NCBI GenBank assembly: GCA_964617765.1 | Contig: CAZTZY010000015.1 | Coordinates: 1-39,129, forward strand | From: CAZTZY01 sp964617765 | GTDB lineage: Bacteria > Pseudomonadota > Gammaproteobacteria > Pseudomonadales > DT-91 | Length of the DNA: 39,129 nucleotides | Direction of reading: 5' to 3' | Part shown: one piece after another, positions 27,401 through 33,746 of the stretch | Layout: every line of letters starts with the position of its first letter | How positions within the stretch are numbered: position 1 is the stretch's first letter | The notes under the pieces: model-generated | The model's database searches: none | The model's input: only the letters and a program-made list of their open reading frames with translations | What the model was told of the DNA's origin: nothing | Translations under genes and position numbers: made by a program

Positions 27401-27734
27401 TGTGTGGTTTTTGCAAGCGAACCTGCTCGATAATATTCTCGGAACTTAACAAAGAGAAAGGCTCGACATCGAGAAATAATTCCTCAACACCTAACAGCGT
27501 TACCTGTTTTTTATCAACGATGCGCAAGCCCGAAACCTTCACTTGCAGGCGATACGGGTTAATACGAATATCCCCCACTTCCACCGTTTGCTGGATATGT
27601 TCGGCAAACGAATGCGTCAAGGTTTGTTGCACCACAAACGGCAGGATCACAAAACCCAATAGCGAATAAAGCCCCACCAGCAATAACGGAAAGCCCAACA
27701 GCAATACCGTGCGATAACGCCAAAGTCTCGACAT
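24429..27734 (-). CDS. DUF748 / AsmA-like large envelope protein
   Basis: A 1101-residue protein starting at ATG 27734. One N-terminal membrane helix (about 10-35, VLLLGFPLLLVGLYSLLGFVILP) anchors a long periplasmic part built of repeated beta-strands, as in the DUF748/AsmA family, whose members are thought to bridge the periplasm and affect lipid or outer-membrane homeostasis. The N-terminal VGDIRINPYRLQVKVSGL and late FNVLSEKPQLNMQVNFKNIDL, HYRLVNEKIQGENRI, GLIDLGFKVNGNINDPQFDVG motifs are typical. The C terminus has an OmpA-like stretch (LVFDEGSDVINPATEQKLKA). Residues about 634-668 are a 5-residue tandem repeat (SETAL/PETAL). It sits between xdhC and mocA, an odd place for such a protein. 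Function inferred only at family level. Confidence 0.85.
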   Translation of the reverse strand: MSRLWRYRTVLLLGFPLLLVGLYSLLGFVILPFVVQQTLTHSFAEHIQQTVEVGDIRINPYRLQVKVSGLRIVDKKQVTLLGVEELFLDVEPFSLLSSENIIEQVRLQKPHITFAGDKQGHAELLDVMTRAQTFLSTADDSKATPLPAVWIQQLQIEDGLVDFSHKELDKHLHEQWHFQSISLKDFHTRDTAHANALSVAMDDDHKGNFRLDSVVRLEPLSISGKVAISGFDSTRFMSMVFLPYALQLQPLQVNAQGDFIATLTDTVHVALKQGSVELQHIALKQQPQDAAVLEISRLNVTGIAMTYPEQQLSIDSIRLHDIAINDTVSRDSADKKLGSPVVFFPTLAINNIAINALQQQVNIASVELQDGQSDVVLDKQGKLNLQLLADSIIQEQPLVKMATSKKSARASSKPWNVSIAAANIINHHIHVRNEQLATPLDIQLFPVNMAVQDIKPLDEKNTFPMQLTMVIAAEGVDRPAALDIVATIKRETMSAEAKATLTQLPLKILQPYVDEQATVDIKKGSLNAKLDLLIAAKDKFTLDAKGNVDILDLNVRKKNSKKKLLAWERLAMDQLHFSSKDNTLHIADVTVDKSYGRFIINADGTSNVQDLLIENTKAVEPVVQIVAQTASGLSETALSETALSETALSETALPETALPETTLSETAQHDTEQNTDSVINPESPATNMLVVEGEKPFQFDIDSVKIHDGEMGFSDLSLSPSFRLVLKQLNGEIKQMSSSADVQATVHLQGKVNRYAPANIAGTFNVLSEKPQLNMQVNFKNIDLTTFTPYSGVYAGYVINKGQISVDLHYRLVNEKIQGENRIIISQLTLGDKVKSDKIINVPVKLAIALLQDENGLIDLGFKVNGNINDPQFDVGEIIYTAFKDTLKKVASAPFKFFKNLFKRKEHSIQNLVFDEGSDVINPATEQKLKAVAMILHKRDLLQLNIQGNALPEKDIPALQQKILLETLEADSGIPESEFLPAANPATNTKTYQAVTALYKTQQVKLISNLEEHYAQTLPEKTPQNAVQIKQLAYQQAWQELTNGMPVTADDIDDLAIERAREVKALLVEKYKVGAERIFVLSTKADTAEQSLITQLILDSR
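25731..25835 (-). repeat. 15-bp tandem repeat, seven copies, inside the DUF748 gene
   Basis: Seven head-to-tail copies of a 15-nt unit (consensus CAAGGCGGTTTCAGA on the plus strand); the last three are identical. The unit equals five codons (S/P-E-T-A-L), so gain or loss of copies keeps the frame. It encodes a flexible linker between two parts of the periplasmic domain. Confidence 0.9.
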
Positions 27735-27756
27735 CAAATAATAAACTCGATAATGT

Positions 27757-28716
27757 TCATTCGCGTGTCAGCGCCGAATGCAAAGTTAATTCTGCGAGAA
27801 TAGCCAGGGCAATTTCCCGCGGTGTTTTACTGCCAATATCCAGGCCTACCGGTGCGCGCAATAGTTGCAGTTGTTGTTCTGTAATGCCCAATTGTAACAG
27901 GCGTTCACGGCGTTTTTGTGAAGTTTTTTGCGAACCCATCGCGCCAATGTAATGCGCCCGGCATTCAAAGGCTTTTAACAAACCCATATCATCAATGCGC
28001 GGGTCGTGGGTAAGCGCCACAATAGCCAACTCCGGGTTATCGGCATACGCCTGCAAACCTTCATCGGGCAACATGTTCAGCAATACACAACCGGGCAATG
28101 GCCACTGTTGCAATTTTTCTGCGCGCGGATCACACACAATCACTTCGTAATCCATCCATTGCGCCAGTTCCGCCACCGCCTGCGACACATCCGAAGCACC
28201 GATAATAAACAACTGCGCAACCGGCCCCAGCGTATGGGTTAAAGTTAACGGCGTGTTGTTATCGCGCTGCAATGCAAACGGCGCTTTTTCATCGGCCTGC
28301 AAACGGTACACCCCTGCCGCAAAATCGATATGGCGCGTAATGCGCTGGTGCTGGCGCAAAGCGGCAATAATATGTTGCAAGTGTTCCTGATAGGCCGCGT
28401 TAATGGGTTCAATCAAAACACGCACCGTACCGCCGCAAGGTAATTGCAAGCGCTCTGCCTCTTCTGCCGTGGCACCATAAAGAATAGTCGTTGGTCTGGT
28501 AATGGTTTTTGCGCACAAGGTGGCTATAAGCTCTTCTTCAATACAACCGCCCGACAAGGAACCACGTTGCTCGCCATGTTCATTCACCACCATCAACGAA
28601 CCTTGCGGACGCGGTGAAGAGCCCCAGGTGTCGGTAACCGTACACAACCAGCAAGCAAGGTTTTGTTGCAGCCAGGTTTGTAAAGTGGTGAAGAGATTGA
28701 GGTTGGTGTTGTTCAT
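27757..28716 (-). CDS. xdhC: XdhC/CoxI-family molybdenum hydroxylase maturation factor
   Basis: Binds the molybdenum cofactor, helps its sulfuration and inserts it into xanthine-oxidase-type enzymes. The 319 residues contain the N-terminal XdhC/CoxI signature TDTWGSSPRPQGSLMVV and GSLSGGCIEEEL (residues 29-62) with the conserved Cys58, and the C-terminal Rossmann domain (LFIIGASDVSQAVAEL, VIVCDPR, LPDEGLQAY, IGAMGSQKTSQKRRERL, PVGLDIGSKTPREIALAILAEL). It ends 22 bp before the DUF748 ATG. The likely client is the IorAB enzyme encoded about 3 kb upstream. Confidence 0.92.
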   Translation of the reverse strand: MNNTNLNLFTTLQTWLQQNLACWLCTVTDTWGSSPRPQGSLMVVNEHGEQRGSLSGGCIEEELIATLCAKTITRPTTILYGATAEEAERLQLPCGGTVRVLIEPINAAYQEHLQHIIAALRQHQRITRHIDFAAGVYRLQADEKAPFALQRDNNTPLTLTHTLGPVAQLFIIGASDVSQAVAELAQWMDYEVIVCDPRAEKLQQWPLPGCVLLNMLPDEGLQAYADNPELAIVALTHDPRIDDMGLLKAFECRAHYIGAMGSQKTSQKRRERLLQLGITEQQLQLLRAPVGLDIGSKTPREIALAILAELTLHSALTRE

Positions 28717-28749
28717 GGTGTTATCGTTAGGGTTTGTGGTTTGTAGGGT

Positions 28750-28778
28750 GTAGGGTGGGCAAAACGCTGTGTGCCCAC
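28750..28778 (+). repeat. GTAG-tagged REP-like element (GGTGGGC type), left half of an inverted pair
   Basis: GTAG (28750-28753), GGTGGGC (28754-28760), a loop and GCCCAC (28773-28778). It matches the element at 892-921 over most of its length. With 28802-28830 it forms an inverted pair of the REPIN/BIME kind between the HEAT-like gene and xdhC. Confidence 0.75.
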
Positions 28779-28801
28779 GTATAGTGCATGTTGGTTAGCA
28801 A

Positions 28802-28830
28802 GGTGGGCACGCAGGCTTTGCCCACCCTAC
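28802..28830 (-). repeat. GTAG-tagged REP-like element (GGTGGGC type), right half of an inverted pair
   Basis: GGTGGGC (28802-28808) and GCCCACC (28820-28826) followed by CTAC (28827-28830), the mirror image of the element at 28750. The TAG stop of the HEAT-like gene abuts it directly at 28831-28833. Confidence 0.75.
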
Positions 28831-29880
28831 CTACTTTTTAAATTTATTTCGCCAACCAATATAAAAACCAAACAATATAAAAACTATAATTACCAAACCC
28901 CAAATACTCATCTGTAAATTTTTATTTTGTGCATTTATTGGGTCTTTGAATTGACTATTGTTTTCACCTGAGAAGTTAAATACTTTGGATAAATATTTAT
29001 ATATCCCGGAGGATTTACCTACATCATTTTCTCTTATTCTTGGCAGTGACAATGACTTTTTTATCCTTTCTAGATTTGAAAATTTATACGAATTTTTTGT
29101 TATGCCCGGTCGGTTTAGTTTCATATCGTCAATAAGCCATTGAATATCCTTAATATAAAGAGCTGCTAAATCTCCATAATTTTCAATACTTGCTAACACC
29201 TCATCATTAGCATACAAGCTATTTGATTTTACTAACATAATCATCAAAGGCAGTGCACGAATTTCAGGAGGATTCATATTACTAAGAGTTTGAGCAGCAG
29301 CTATAGCTGCGCCATCTGAGTTATTCAACTGTAATAGCAGTGAATCACGAATTGAGGGGCTGTCAAAATTCTTGCTCCCAATATATTGAATAATAACCCC
29401 CCTTCCTGAAGGATCATTAACATTATTAATTAGCTCAACAATGCCATCTGAATCAAATTTATTATGTCGAAGTAGGTATTGCACTCCGCTTAAGCTGTCT
29501 CTTCTTTCGCTCTCTAGTGCTAGCTTTCGAGCAACATCATTCAGCTCTACATCAAGAAACCCATGTTCCTCCAAATCAAAATCTTCACTATAAGAAAGTA
29601 CATCCAGTGTTTTAAGTACTTCTGCTCTCACGCTTGCATTGTCATTATGTAAATGTCGTTTCAATATTTCTGCAATTTCATCCTCATCAAATAAATCATA
29701 TTTTTTATCTAGAAATCTAATACCTCTAGACTGAAGCATCGCACTTTCACTATTTAACCAAAAATAGATCTTATTTTTATCTACTGAAGATATGCCCTCT
29801 TCAGCATGTGCAAAATTATTGAGCACGAATATCAATAAAATAGAACTCACTTTTAAAAGATATCGAAAATTTATCAGCAT
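28831..29880 (-). CDS. HEAT-repeat-like membrane protein of unknown function
   Basis: Not recognised as a named family. From ATG 29880 (AGGGA 5 bp upstream) it has 349 residues: a signal peptide (FRYLLKVSSILLIFVLNNFAHA, cleavage near AHA|EE), a helical region with repeat-like units spaced roughly 35-40 residues (LKRHLHNDNASVRAEVLKTL; LLLQLNNSDGAAIAAAQTLS) suggestive of HEAT/Armadillo packing, and a C-terminal membrane helix (MSIWGLVIIVFILFGFYIGW) with a short Lys-rich cytoplasmic tail. It should face the periplasm. The gene is strikingly richer in A and T than its neighbours, which suggests recent acquisition. It lies 95 bp downstream of fic and the interval holds a REP-like palindrome. Confidence 0.7.
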   Translation of the reverse strand: MLINFRYLLKVSSILLIFVLNNFAHAEEGISSVDKNKIYFWLNSESAMLQSRGIRFLDKKYDLFDEDEIAEILKRHLHNDNASVRAEVLKTLDVLSYSEDFDLEEHGFLDVELNDVARKLALESERRDSLSGVQYLLRHNKFDSDGIVELINNVNDPSGRGVIIQYIGSKNFDSPSIRDSLLLQLNNSDGAAIAAAQTLSNMNPPEIRALPLMIMLVKSNSLYANDEVLASIENYGDLAALYIKDIQWLIDDMKLNRPGITKNSYKFSNLERIKKSLSLPRIRENDVGKSSGIYKYLSKVFNFSGENNSQFKDPINAQNKNLQMSIWGLVIIVFILFGFYIGWRNKFKK

Positions 29881-29929
29881 ACTAATCCCTAAGTTTTTAT
29901 CATTACGTACTACACTTTGCTCAATGTTT

Positions 29930-29954
29930 GGGCAGGTTTGGAACCTGCCCCTAC
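29930..29954 (-). repeat. GTAG-tagged REP-like palindrome (GGGCAGGTT type)
   Basis: GGGCAGGTT (29930-29938) and AACCTGCCC (29942-29950), a 3-nt loop, then CTAC (29951-29954). A half copy of the same element is fused to the xdhC relic at 31453-31465. Confidence 0.8.
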
Positions 29955-29975
29955 GGTTTTTGTGCAGGTGATGCG

Positions 29976-31079
29976 TCATGGATATTCGCTCACGTTATTG
30001 TCATCACGGGTTAATAACTGCATCAAACGCGGATGTATAAACAGTTTCTCTTTGCCTGCCTGTATTTCTTCCAGCACGCCGATGGCGGCGAGTTCTTTCA
30101 GGTAACGGGAAGCGGATTGCCGTTGCGCTATGCCCTGTTCCACCAGATTGGAAATACGGCAATACGGTTGGGCAAAAATGACATCGACCAGTTCGCGGCT
30201 ATAAATTTTGGTCAGGTTTTTGCGCACATGTTCTGTAGTGTGGTTGGCCAATGTGCGTATGGCGGCAATTTTTGCGGTTGTCCATTGTGCGGTTTCGGCG
30301 ATACCTTGCAGCATGAAAATTATCCAGTTTTCCCAAGCTTGATCGCGCGTTACTTCCAGCAACAAACGGTAGTAATCAGCCTTGTTGGCAATAATGTATC
30401 GGCTCAGGTACAGGATAGGCAGATTGAGCAAGTTTTCCTCAATAAGGAATAATATGTTCAGCACTCGCCCGGTACGGCCGTTGCCATCGGTGAATGGGTG
30501 AATGGCTTCAAACTGGTAATGGGCGACAGCCATGCGCACCAGCGGATCAAGCGCAGTGTTGTTGTGCAGGAATTGTTCCCAGTTGGCCAGCAAATTGCGT
30601 AACAGGGTTTCTCCTTCTGGCGGTGTATAAATTATCTGCCCATTCCTGTCGTTAGCCAGTGCAGTACCGGGAACACGGCGAATATCCAGTTCCATACCCT
30701 TGATGGTGCGGCACACTTCTACCGCTGTTGCTGTGCATAATGGCCGGGCTTTCAGCGCCTGATAACCTTCATAAAGCGCCGTGCGATAACGCAATGCTTC
30801 CCTGGTGGCGGCATCAACCTGTGCATCACCTTGTGCATACTGGAACAGCCTGTCGGTGGTGGTAACAATATTTTCAATTTCAGAGCTGCCCTGCGCTTCC
30901 AGCAACGGCAGGATATTGATCAACATGGCCTGGTTGGGCATTAACGCTGCTGCCTGTTTCAATTCCGCCAGTGCTGAACGTGCAATAATGCAGTGTTTCA
31001 GTACATTCCTGGTTTCCAGTTCCACCGCAGGTGGCAGCTGTGGCAGGTTATTCCAGGGTTTATCGGCTTGCCATGGCAT
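29976..31079 (-). CDS. Class II Fic-domain protein AMP-transferase with C-terminal winged helix
   Basis: Transfers AMP (or another nucleotide part) to a protein hydroxyl. The 367 residues hold the N-terminal Fic/DOC N domain with the inhibitory helix motif SSEIEN (65-70, Glu69 is the inhibitory Glu of the (S/T)xxxE(G/N) class), the catalytic loop HPFTDGNGRTGR (194-205, His194), and a C-terminal helix-turn-helix-like region (YCRISNLVEQGIAQRQSASRYLKELAAIGVLEE) typical of SoFic-type proteins. N-terminal placement of the inhibitory motif makes it class II, self-inhibited, so no separate antitoxin is needed; none is encoded nearby. AAGAGA precedes the ATG by 8 bp. The upstream region has a palindrome array. 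Confidence 0.93.
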   Translation of the reverse strand: MPWQADKPWNNLPQLPPAVELETRNVLKHCIIARSALAELKQAAALMPNQAMLINILPLLEAQGSSEIENIVTTTDRLFQYAQGDAQVDAATREALRYRTALYEGYQALKARPLCTATAVEVCRTIKGMELDIRRVPGTALANDRNGQIIYTPPEGETLLRNLLANWEQFLHNNTALDPLVRMAVAHYQFEAIHPFTDGNGRTGRVLNILFLIEENLLNLPILYLSRYIIANKADYYRLLLEVTRDQAWENWIIFMLQGIAETAQWTTAKIAAIRTLANHTTEHVRKNLTKIYSRELVDVIFAQPYCRISNLVEQGIAQRQSASRYLKELAAIGVLEEIQAGKEKLFIHPRLMQLLTRDDNNVSEYP

Positions 31080-31138
31080 AGTGTGTGTCTCTTATTAGTT
31101 GTCTTTTCAGGTTATCCATGTTTATAAAATGAATTTTT

Positions 31139-31229
31139 ATCGACATATTGTGAGCTTATGTCGATGGCATCGACACGTCAAGCCAAAACAGGCAGAACAT
31201 GTCGATATTTTGTTGATATTTCGACATGT
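31139..31229. promoter_or_regulatory. Array of TGTCGA palindromes upstream of fic
   Basis: Three inverted repeats overlap or follow each other: ATCGACATA (31139-31147)/TATGTCGAT (31157-31165); GTCGATG (31160-31166)/CATCGAC (31168-31174); ACATGTCGA (31197-31205)/TCGACATGT (31221-31229). All use the TCGACA/TGTCGA core. They lie 60-150 bp upstream of the fic ATG, where a repressor or the winged helix of Fic itself could bind. Confidence 0.6.
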
Positions 31230-31277
31230 GCATTGGCAATACTTGCAGTGATGGCCGAAATGGCGAGAAATCGACGG

Positions 31278-31327
31278 TTTCCACCAGAAATGCGATTAAT
31301 AGGAAAACTGGTGGAAAAATGAGATAT
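31278..31327. repeat. 10-bp inverted repeat upstream of fic
   Basis: TTTCCACCAG (31278-31287) and CTGGTGGAAA (31318-31327), perfect arms with a 30-nt loop. It could be a protein site or part of a decayed element; it does not resemble the TGTCGA array. Confidence 0.5.
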
Positions 31328-31393
31328 CACGGGGCTTCAAGCAGGATTGTCGTGAATGAATAGCCATGTACTAACCCATGTTGTGCGGGCGCT

Positions 31394-31451
31394 TTCAAGT
31401 ACAAGAGCCTGACAAGGAATCGCGTTTGTCGCTATGCTCATTCATCACCAT
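31394..31451 (-). pseudogene. Relic of a second xdhC
   Basis: Read on the minus strand from 31451, the 18 codons MVMNEHSDKRDSLSGSCT match residues 42-59 of the intact XdhC at 28716-27757. Eleven of 18 residues and 43 of 54 nucleotides are identical without a gap, after which a stop follows. It lies directly downstream of iorB, exactly where xdhC would be expected in an ior operon, and joins half of a GGGCAGGTT-type REP element on its upstream side. Confidence 0.75.
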
Positions 31452-31452
31452 G

Positions 31453-31465
31453 AACCTGCCCCTAC
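31453..31465 (-). repeat. Half copy of the GGGCAGGTT REP element
   Basis: Minus strand GTAGGGGCAGGTT, identical to the first arm of the full element at 29930-29954. The second arm is missing; the xdhC relic begins there. Confidence 0.65.
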
Positions 31466-31498
31466 GTTTTCATTGCCTTCGTAACATATTTACAGACC

Positions 31499-31526
31499 GT
31501 AGAGACGTTGCATGCAACGTCTCTAC
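31499..31526. repeat. 28-bp perfect palindrome (GAGACGT type, GTAG at both ends)
   Basis: Reads GTAGAGACGTTGCA followed by its exact complement, centred on TGCATGCA. It is the same family as the element at 23099-23124. It lies about 25 bp after the iorB stop and probably forms a strong hairpin in the transcript. Confidence 0.85.
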
Positions 31527-31550
31527 ATTTGGGCATTTGAAGGTGATCAA

Positions 31551-33746
31551 TCACACCAGTTTGAACGGCAATTCACGCAGGCGCTGGCCGGTTGCGGCAA
31601 ACAGTGCATTGCCTAACGCGGGCGCTAATGGCGGTACGGCAGTTTCGCCGAGGCCACCCGGTTTTTCGCTGCTGTTGATGATGGAGACTTCCACCACAGG
31701 CATTTCATTCATGCGCAGCACGGGTAGATCGTGGAAGTTGCTTTGTTCCACGGCGCCATCCTTGAAGGTGATGCCGGGTTTGATTGCGGCGGTGAGGCCG
31801 TAAACAATGCCACTTTCCATTTGTTGTTTGATGATGTCGGGGTTTATCGGCAAGCCGCAATCAACCGCGCAATACACTTTATCCACAGTGAATGTGTTGC
31901 CGGTTACAGTAACTTCCACCACTTGTGCCACAAACGATTTGAACGATTCATGCACGGCGAGGCCCTGGTGTTTTCCACTCTTGCCCCAGTTGGCCATTTT
32001 CAATACTTCTTCAAGCACGCCTAATTGGCGTGGATGGTCTTTCAGGTATTCGCGACGTACTTGTGCCGGGTCTTTGCGAGCGGCATGGGCGCATTCATCA
32101 ATAAAACTTTCAACAACAAAAGCATTGTGGAAGTGGCCAACGGAACGCCAGAAGCCGGTTGGAATGCCCGGGTCGTAATGCACAGTGCCAACATGAATGT
32201 TGGGTATGGCATATGGGATTTTGGCTCCTTCGGCCATGCCCGGGTCGTAATCGGCGATACCTTCGCTGAGGCTTTTGCTCATGCTGCGGGCAGTGTCAGT
32301 GGCTATCCAGCCTGGCATCAGTGTGGTGAATAAACTGGTACCGACGGTTTGTACAATGCTTGTCGACAACAACTTATGTTGCCAGGCAGTGATTTTACCT
32401 TTGTCATCTAACGCTGCCTTTATACCGTGATACGTAGCACCACGGTAGAAATCGTGTTGCATATCATCTTCCCGCGACCAGATGAGTTTTACCGGCACGC
32501 CGGGATAAGCGGCCGCAATAGAGCCCGCTTCGCCGGCAAAATCGACATAACCCCTGCGCCCGAAAGCGCCGCCCATCAGGGTGGTGTGTACGGTAATCTT
32601 GTCGCGCGGGATGCCGGTATAATGCGCAATAATGGTTTGCGACATATCGGGGCTTTGAGTGGGGCTCCATATTTCGCAGCTATTACCGCCCAAGCTATCA
32701 CCACGCACAATGGCAGTGGTATTTTGTGGTTCCATCGGGCTGTGGTGAAAATACGGCGTGGCGTAATTGGCCGAGAGTTGTTTTGTGCCATTGGCGAGGG
32801 CGGTGTCGGCATCGCCTTCTTTCATGGCTTTTTGCGCTTCTTTATCGGCTAACGTTTTTATCTGTTCTTTGCGGATGTATTCAGAATCGAGACCGGCCAG
32901 TGGGCCCTTGTTCCATTTTACCTCGAGTGCATCGCAAGCCTTGCGTGCCTGCCAGTATGTATCAGCGACAATGGCAATACCGGAATGGATAGCAAATACC
33001 GCTTTGACGCCATCCATACTTTTGATGGGTTTAACATCATAACTGGCGGCGTTACCACCCAAATGCGGGCAGCGTTTCACTACGGCAATCTTGATATCGG
33101 GGAAATCGATATCCATACCAAACACCGCCGTGCCATCAACTTTAGCGGGTGCATCTATGCGCGGAATCGATTGGCCAATCCAGCGGAAGTGTTTTTCATC
33201 TTTCAATACCACTTTGCCGGCATCGCTGATGGTGCTGGCGGTTTTCACCAGTTCGCCATAGGTGGCCGATTTTTGGCTAGTTGCATGTAATACTTTGCCA
33301 TCGTCGGTGGTGCAATCCTGTGCATCAACATTCCATAACTGAGCAGCGGCCTTGATCAATAACGCCCGCGCTGTGGCGCCGGCTTCGCGTAATGGCATGT
33401 AGGTGGTGGGTGTGCTGGTGCTGGCGCCGGTCAGTTGCACGCCCATTTCGGTGTTGCGGAAAGCCGGATGAATACCGCTTAATTCCACGATGATGTTCAC
33501 CGGGTTGTAATCGAGTTCTTCGCCAATCACGGTAGACAGCGAAGTCATCACGCCCTGCCCCATTTCGACTTTATCGCACTGGAAAATCACGCGGCCATCA
33601 TCGGTAATTTGCAGCCAGGCATTGGGCTGGAAGCTGCCTTCTAAAGTACCGGGAATAGGTAATTTGGGTTTGAACTGCATGCCTATAATCAAGCCGCCAC
33701 CGACTAGACCTGTACCAATGAGGAATTTGCGTCGAGAGAGTTTCAT
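31551..33746 (-). CDS. iorB: Molybdenum hydroxylase large subunit (IorB-like, xanthine dehydrogenase family)
   Basis: Molybdopterin-binding catalytic subunit of an isoquinoline 1-oxidoreductase-like or aldehyde-oxidising enzyme. The 731 residues start with a Tat signal (KLSRRKFLIGTGLVGGG), so the folded enzyme is exported or membrane-bound. IorB-type motifs are present: VEMGQGVMTSLSTVIGEELD, QLTGASTST, HSPMEPQNTTA, GGAFGRRGYVDFAGEA, DCGLPINPDIIKQQMESG, and the catalytic Glu701 in PGGLGETAVPPLAPAL. No FAD subunit gene is present, as in IorAB, where electrons pass to a cytochrome. The ATG overlaps the iorA stop by 4 bp. The true substrate is unknown. Confidence 0.9.
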   Translation of the reverse strand: MKLSRRKFLIGTGLVGGGLIIGMQFKPKLPIPGTLEGSFQPNAWLQITDDGRVIFQCDKVEMGQGVMTSLSTVIGEELDYNPVNIIVELSGIHPAFRNTEMGVQLTGASTSTPTTYMPLREAGATARALLIKAAAQLWNVDAQDCTTDDGKVLHATSQKSATYGELVKTASTISDAGKVVLKDEKHFRWIGQSIPRIDAPAKVDGTAVFGMDIDFPDIKIAVVKRCPHLGGNAASYDVKPIKSMDGVKAVFAIHSGIAIVADTYWQARKACDALEVKWNKGPLAGLDSEYIRKEQIKTLADKEAQKAMKEGDADTALANGTKQLSANYATPYFHHSPMEPQNTTAIVRGDSLGGNSCEIWSPTQSPDMSQTIIAHYTGIPRDKITVHTTLMGGAFGRRGYVDFAGEAGSIAAAYPGVPVKLIWSREDDMQHDFYRGATYHGIKAALDDKGKITAWQHKLLSTSIVQTVGTSLFTTLMPGWIATDTARSMSKSLSEGIADYDPGMAEGAKIPYAIPNIHVGTVHYDPGIPTGFWRSVGHFHNAFVVESFIDECAHAARKDPAQVRREYLKDHPRQLGVLEEVLKMANWGKSGKHQGLAVHESFKSFVAQVVEVTVTGNTFTVDKVYCAVDCGLPINPDIIKQQMESGIVYGLTAAIKPGITFKDGAVEQSNFHDLPVLRMNEMPVVEVSIINSSEKPGGLGETAVPPLAPALGNALFAATGQRLRELPFKLV

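Larger units (their letters stand above)
31080..31550. other. Gene-free region between fic and iorB
   Basis: About 470 bp without an intact gene. From the fic side: overlapping palindromes with TGTCGA cores (31139-31229), a 10-bp inverted repeat (31278-31327), the xdhC relic (31394-31451), half of a GGGCAGGTT REP element (31453-31465), and the 28-bp palindrome at 31499-31526 just after the iorB stop. Confidence 0.8.

Noticed and set aside
29880..29979. Longer start for the HEAT-like gene at 29979, overlapping the fic stop as ATGA
   Set aside because: It would translate the GGGCAGGTT palindrome into a basic peptide and bury the clear signal peptide that begins at ATG 29880, which has its own ribosome-binding site.
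23099..31526. CRISPR-like array from the repeated GAGACGT palindromes
   Set aside because: There are only two copies, 8 kb apart and without regular spacers; they are REP-like elements.
31378..31803. Plus-strand open frame of 141 codons
   Set aside because: It is the antisense of the xdhC relic and of the iorB 3' end; its similarity to an antisense frame of xdhC is what revealed the relic.
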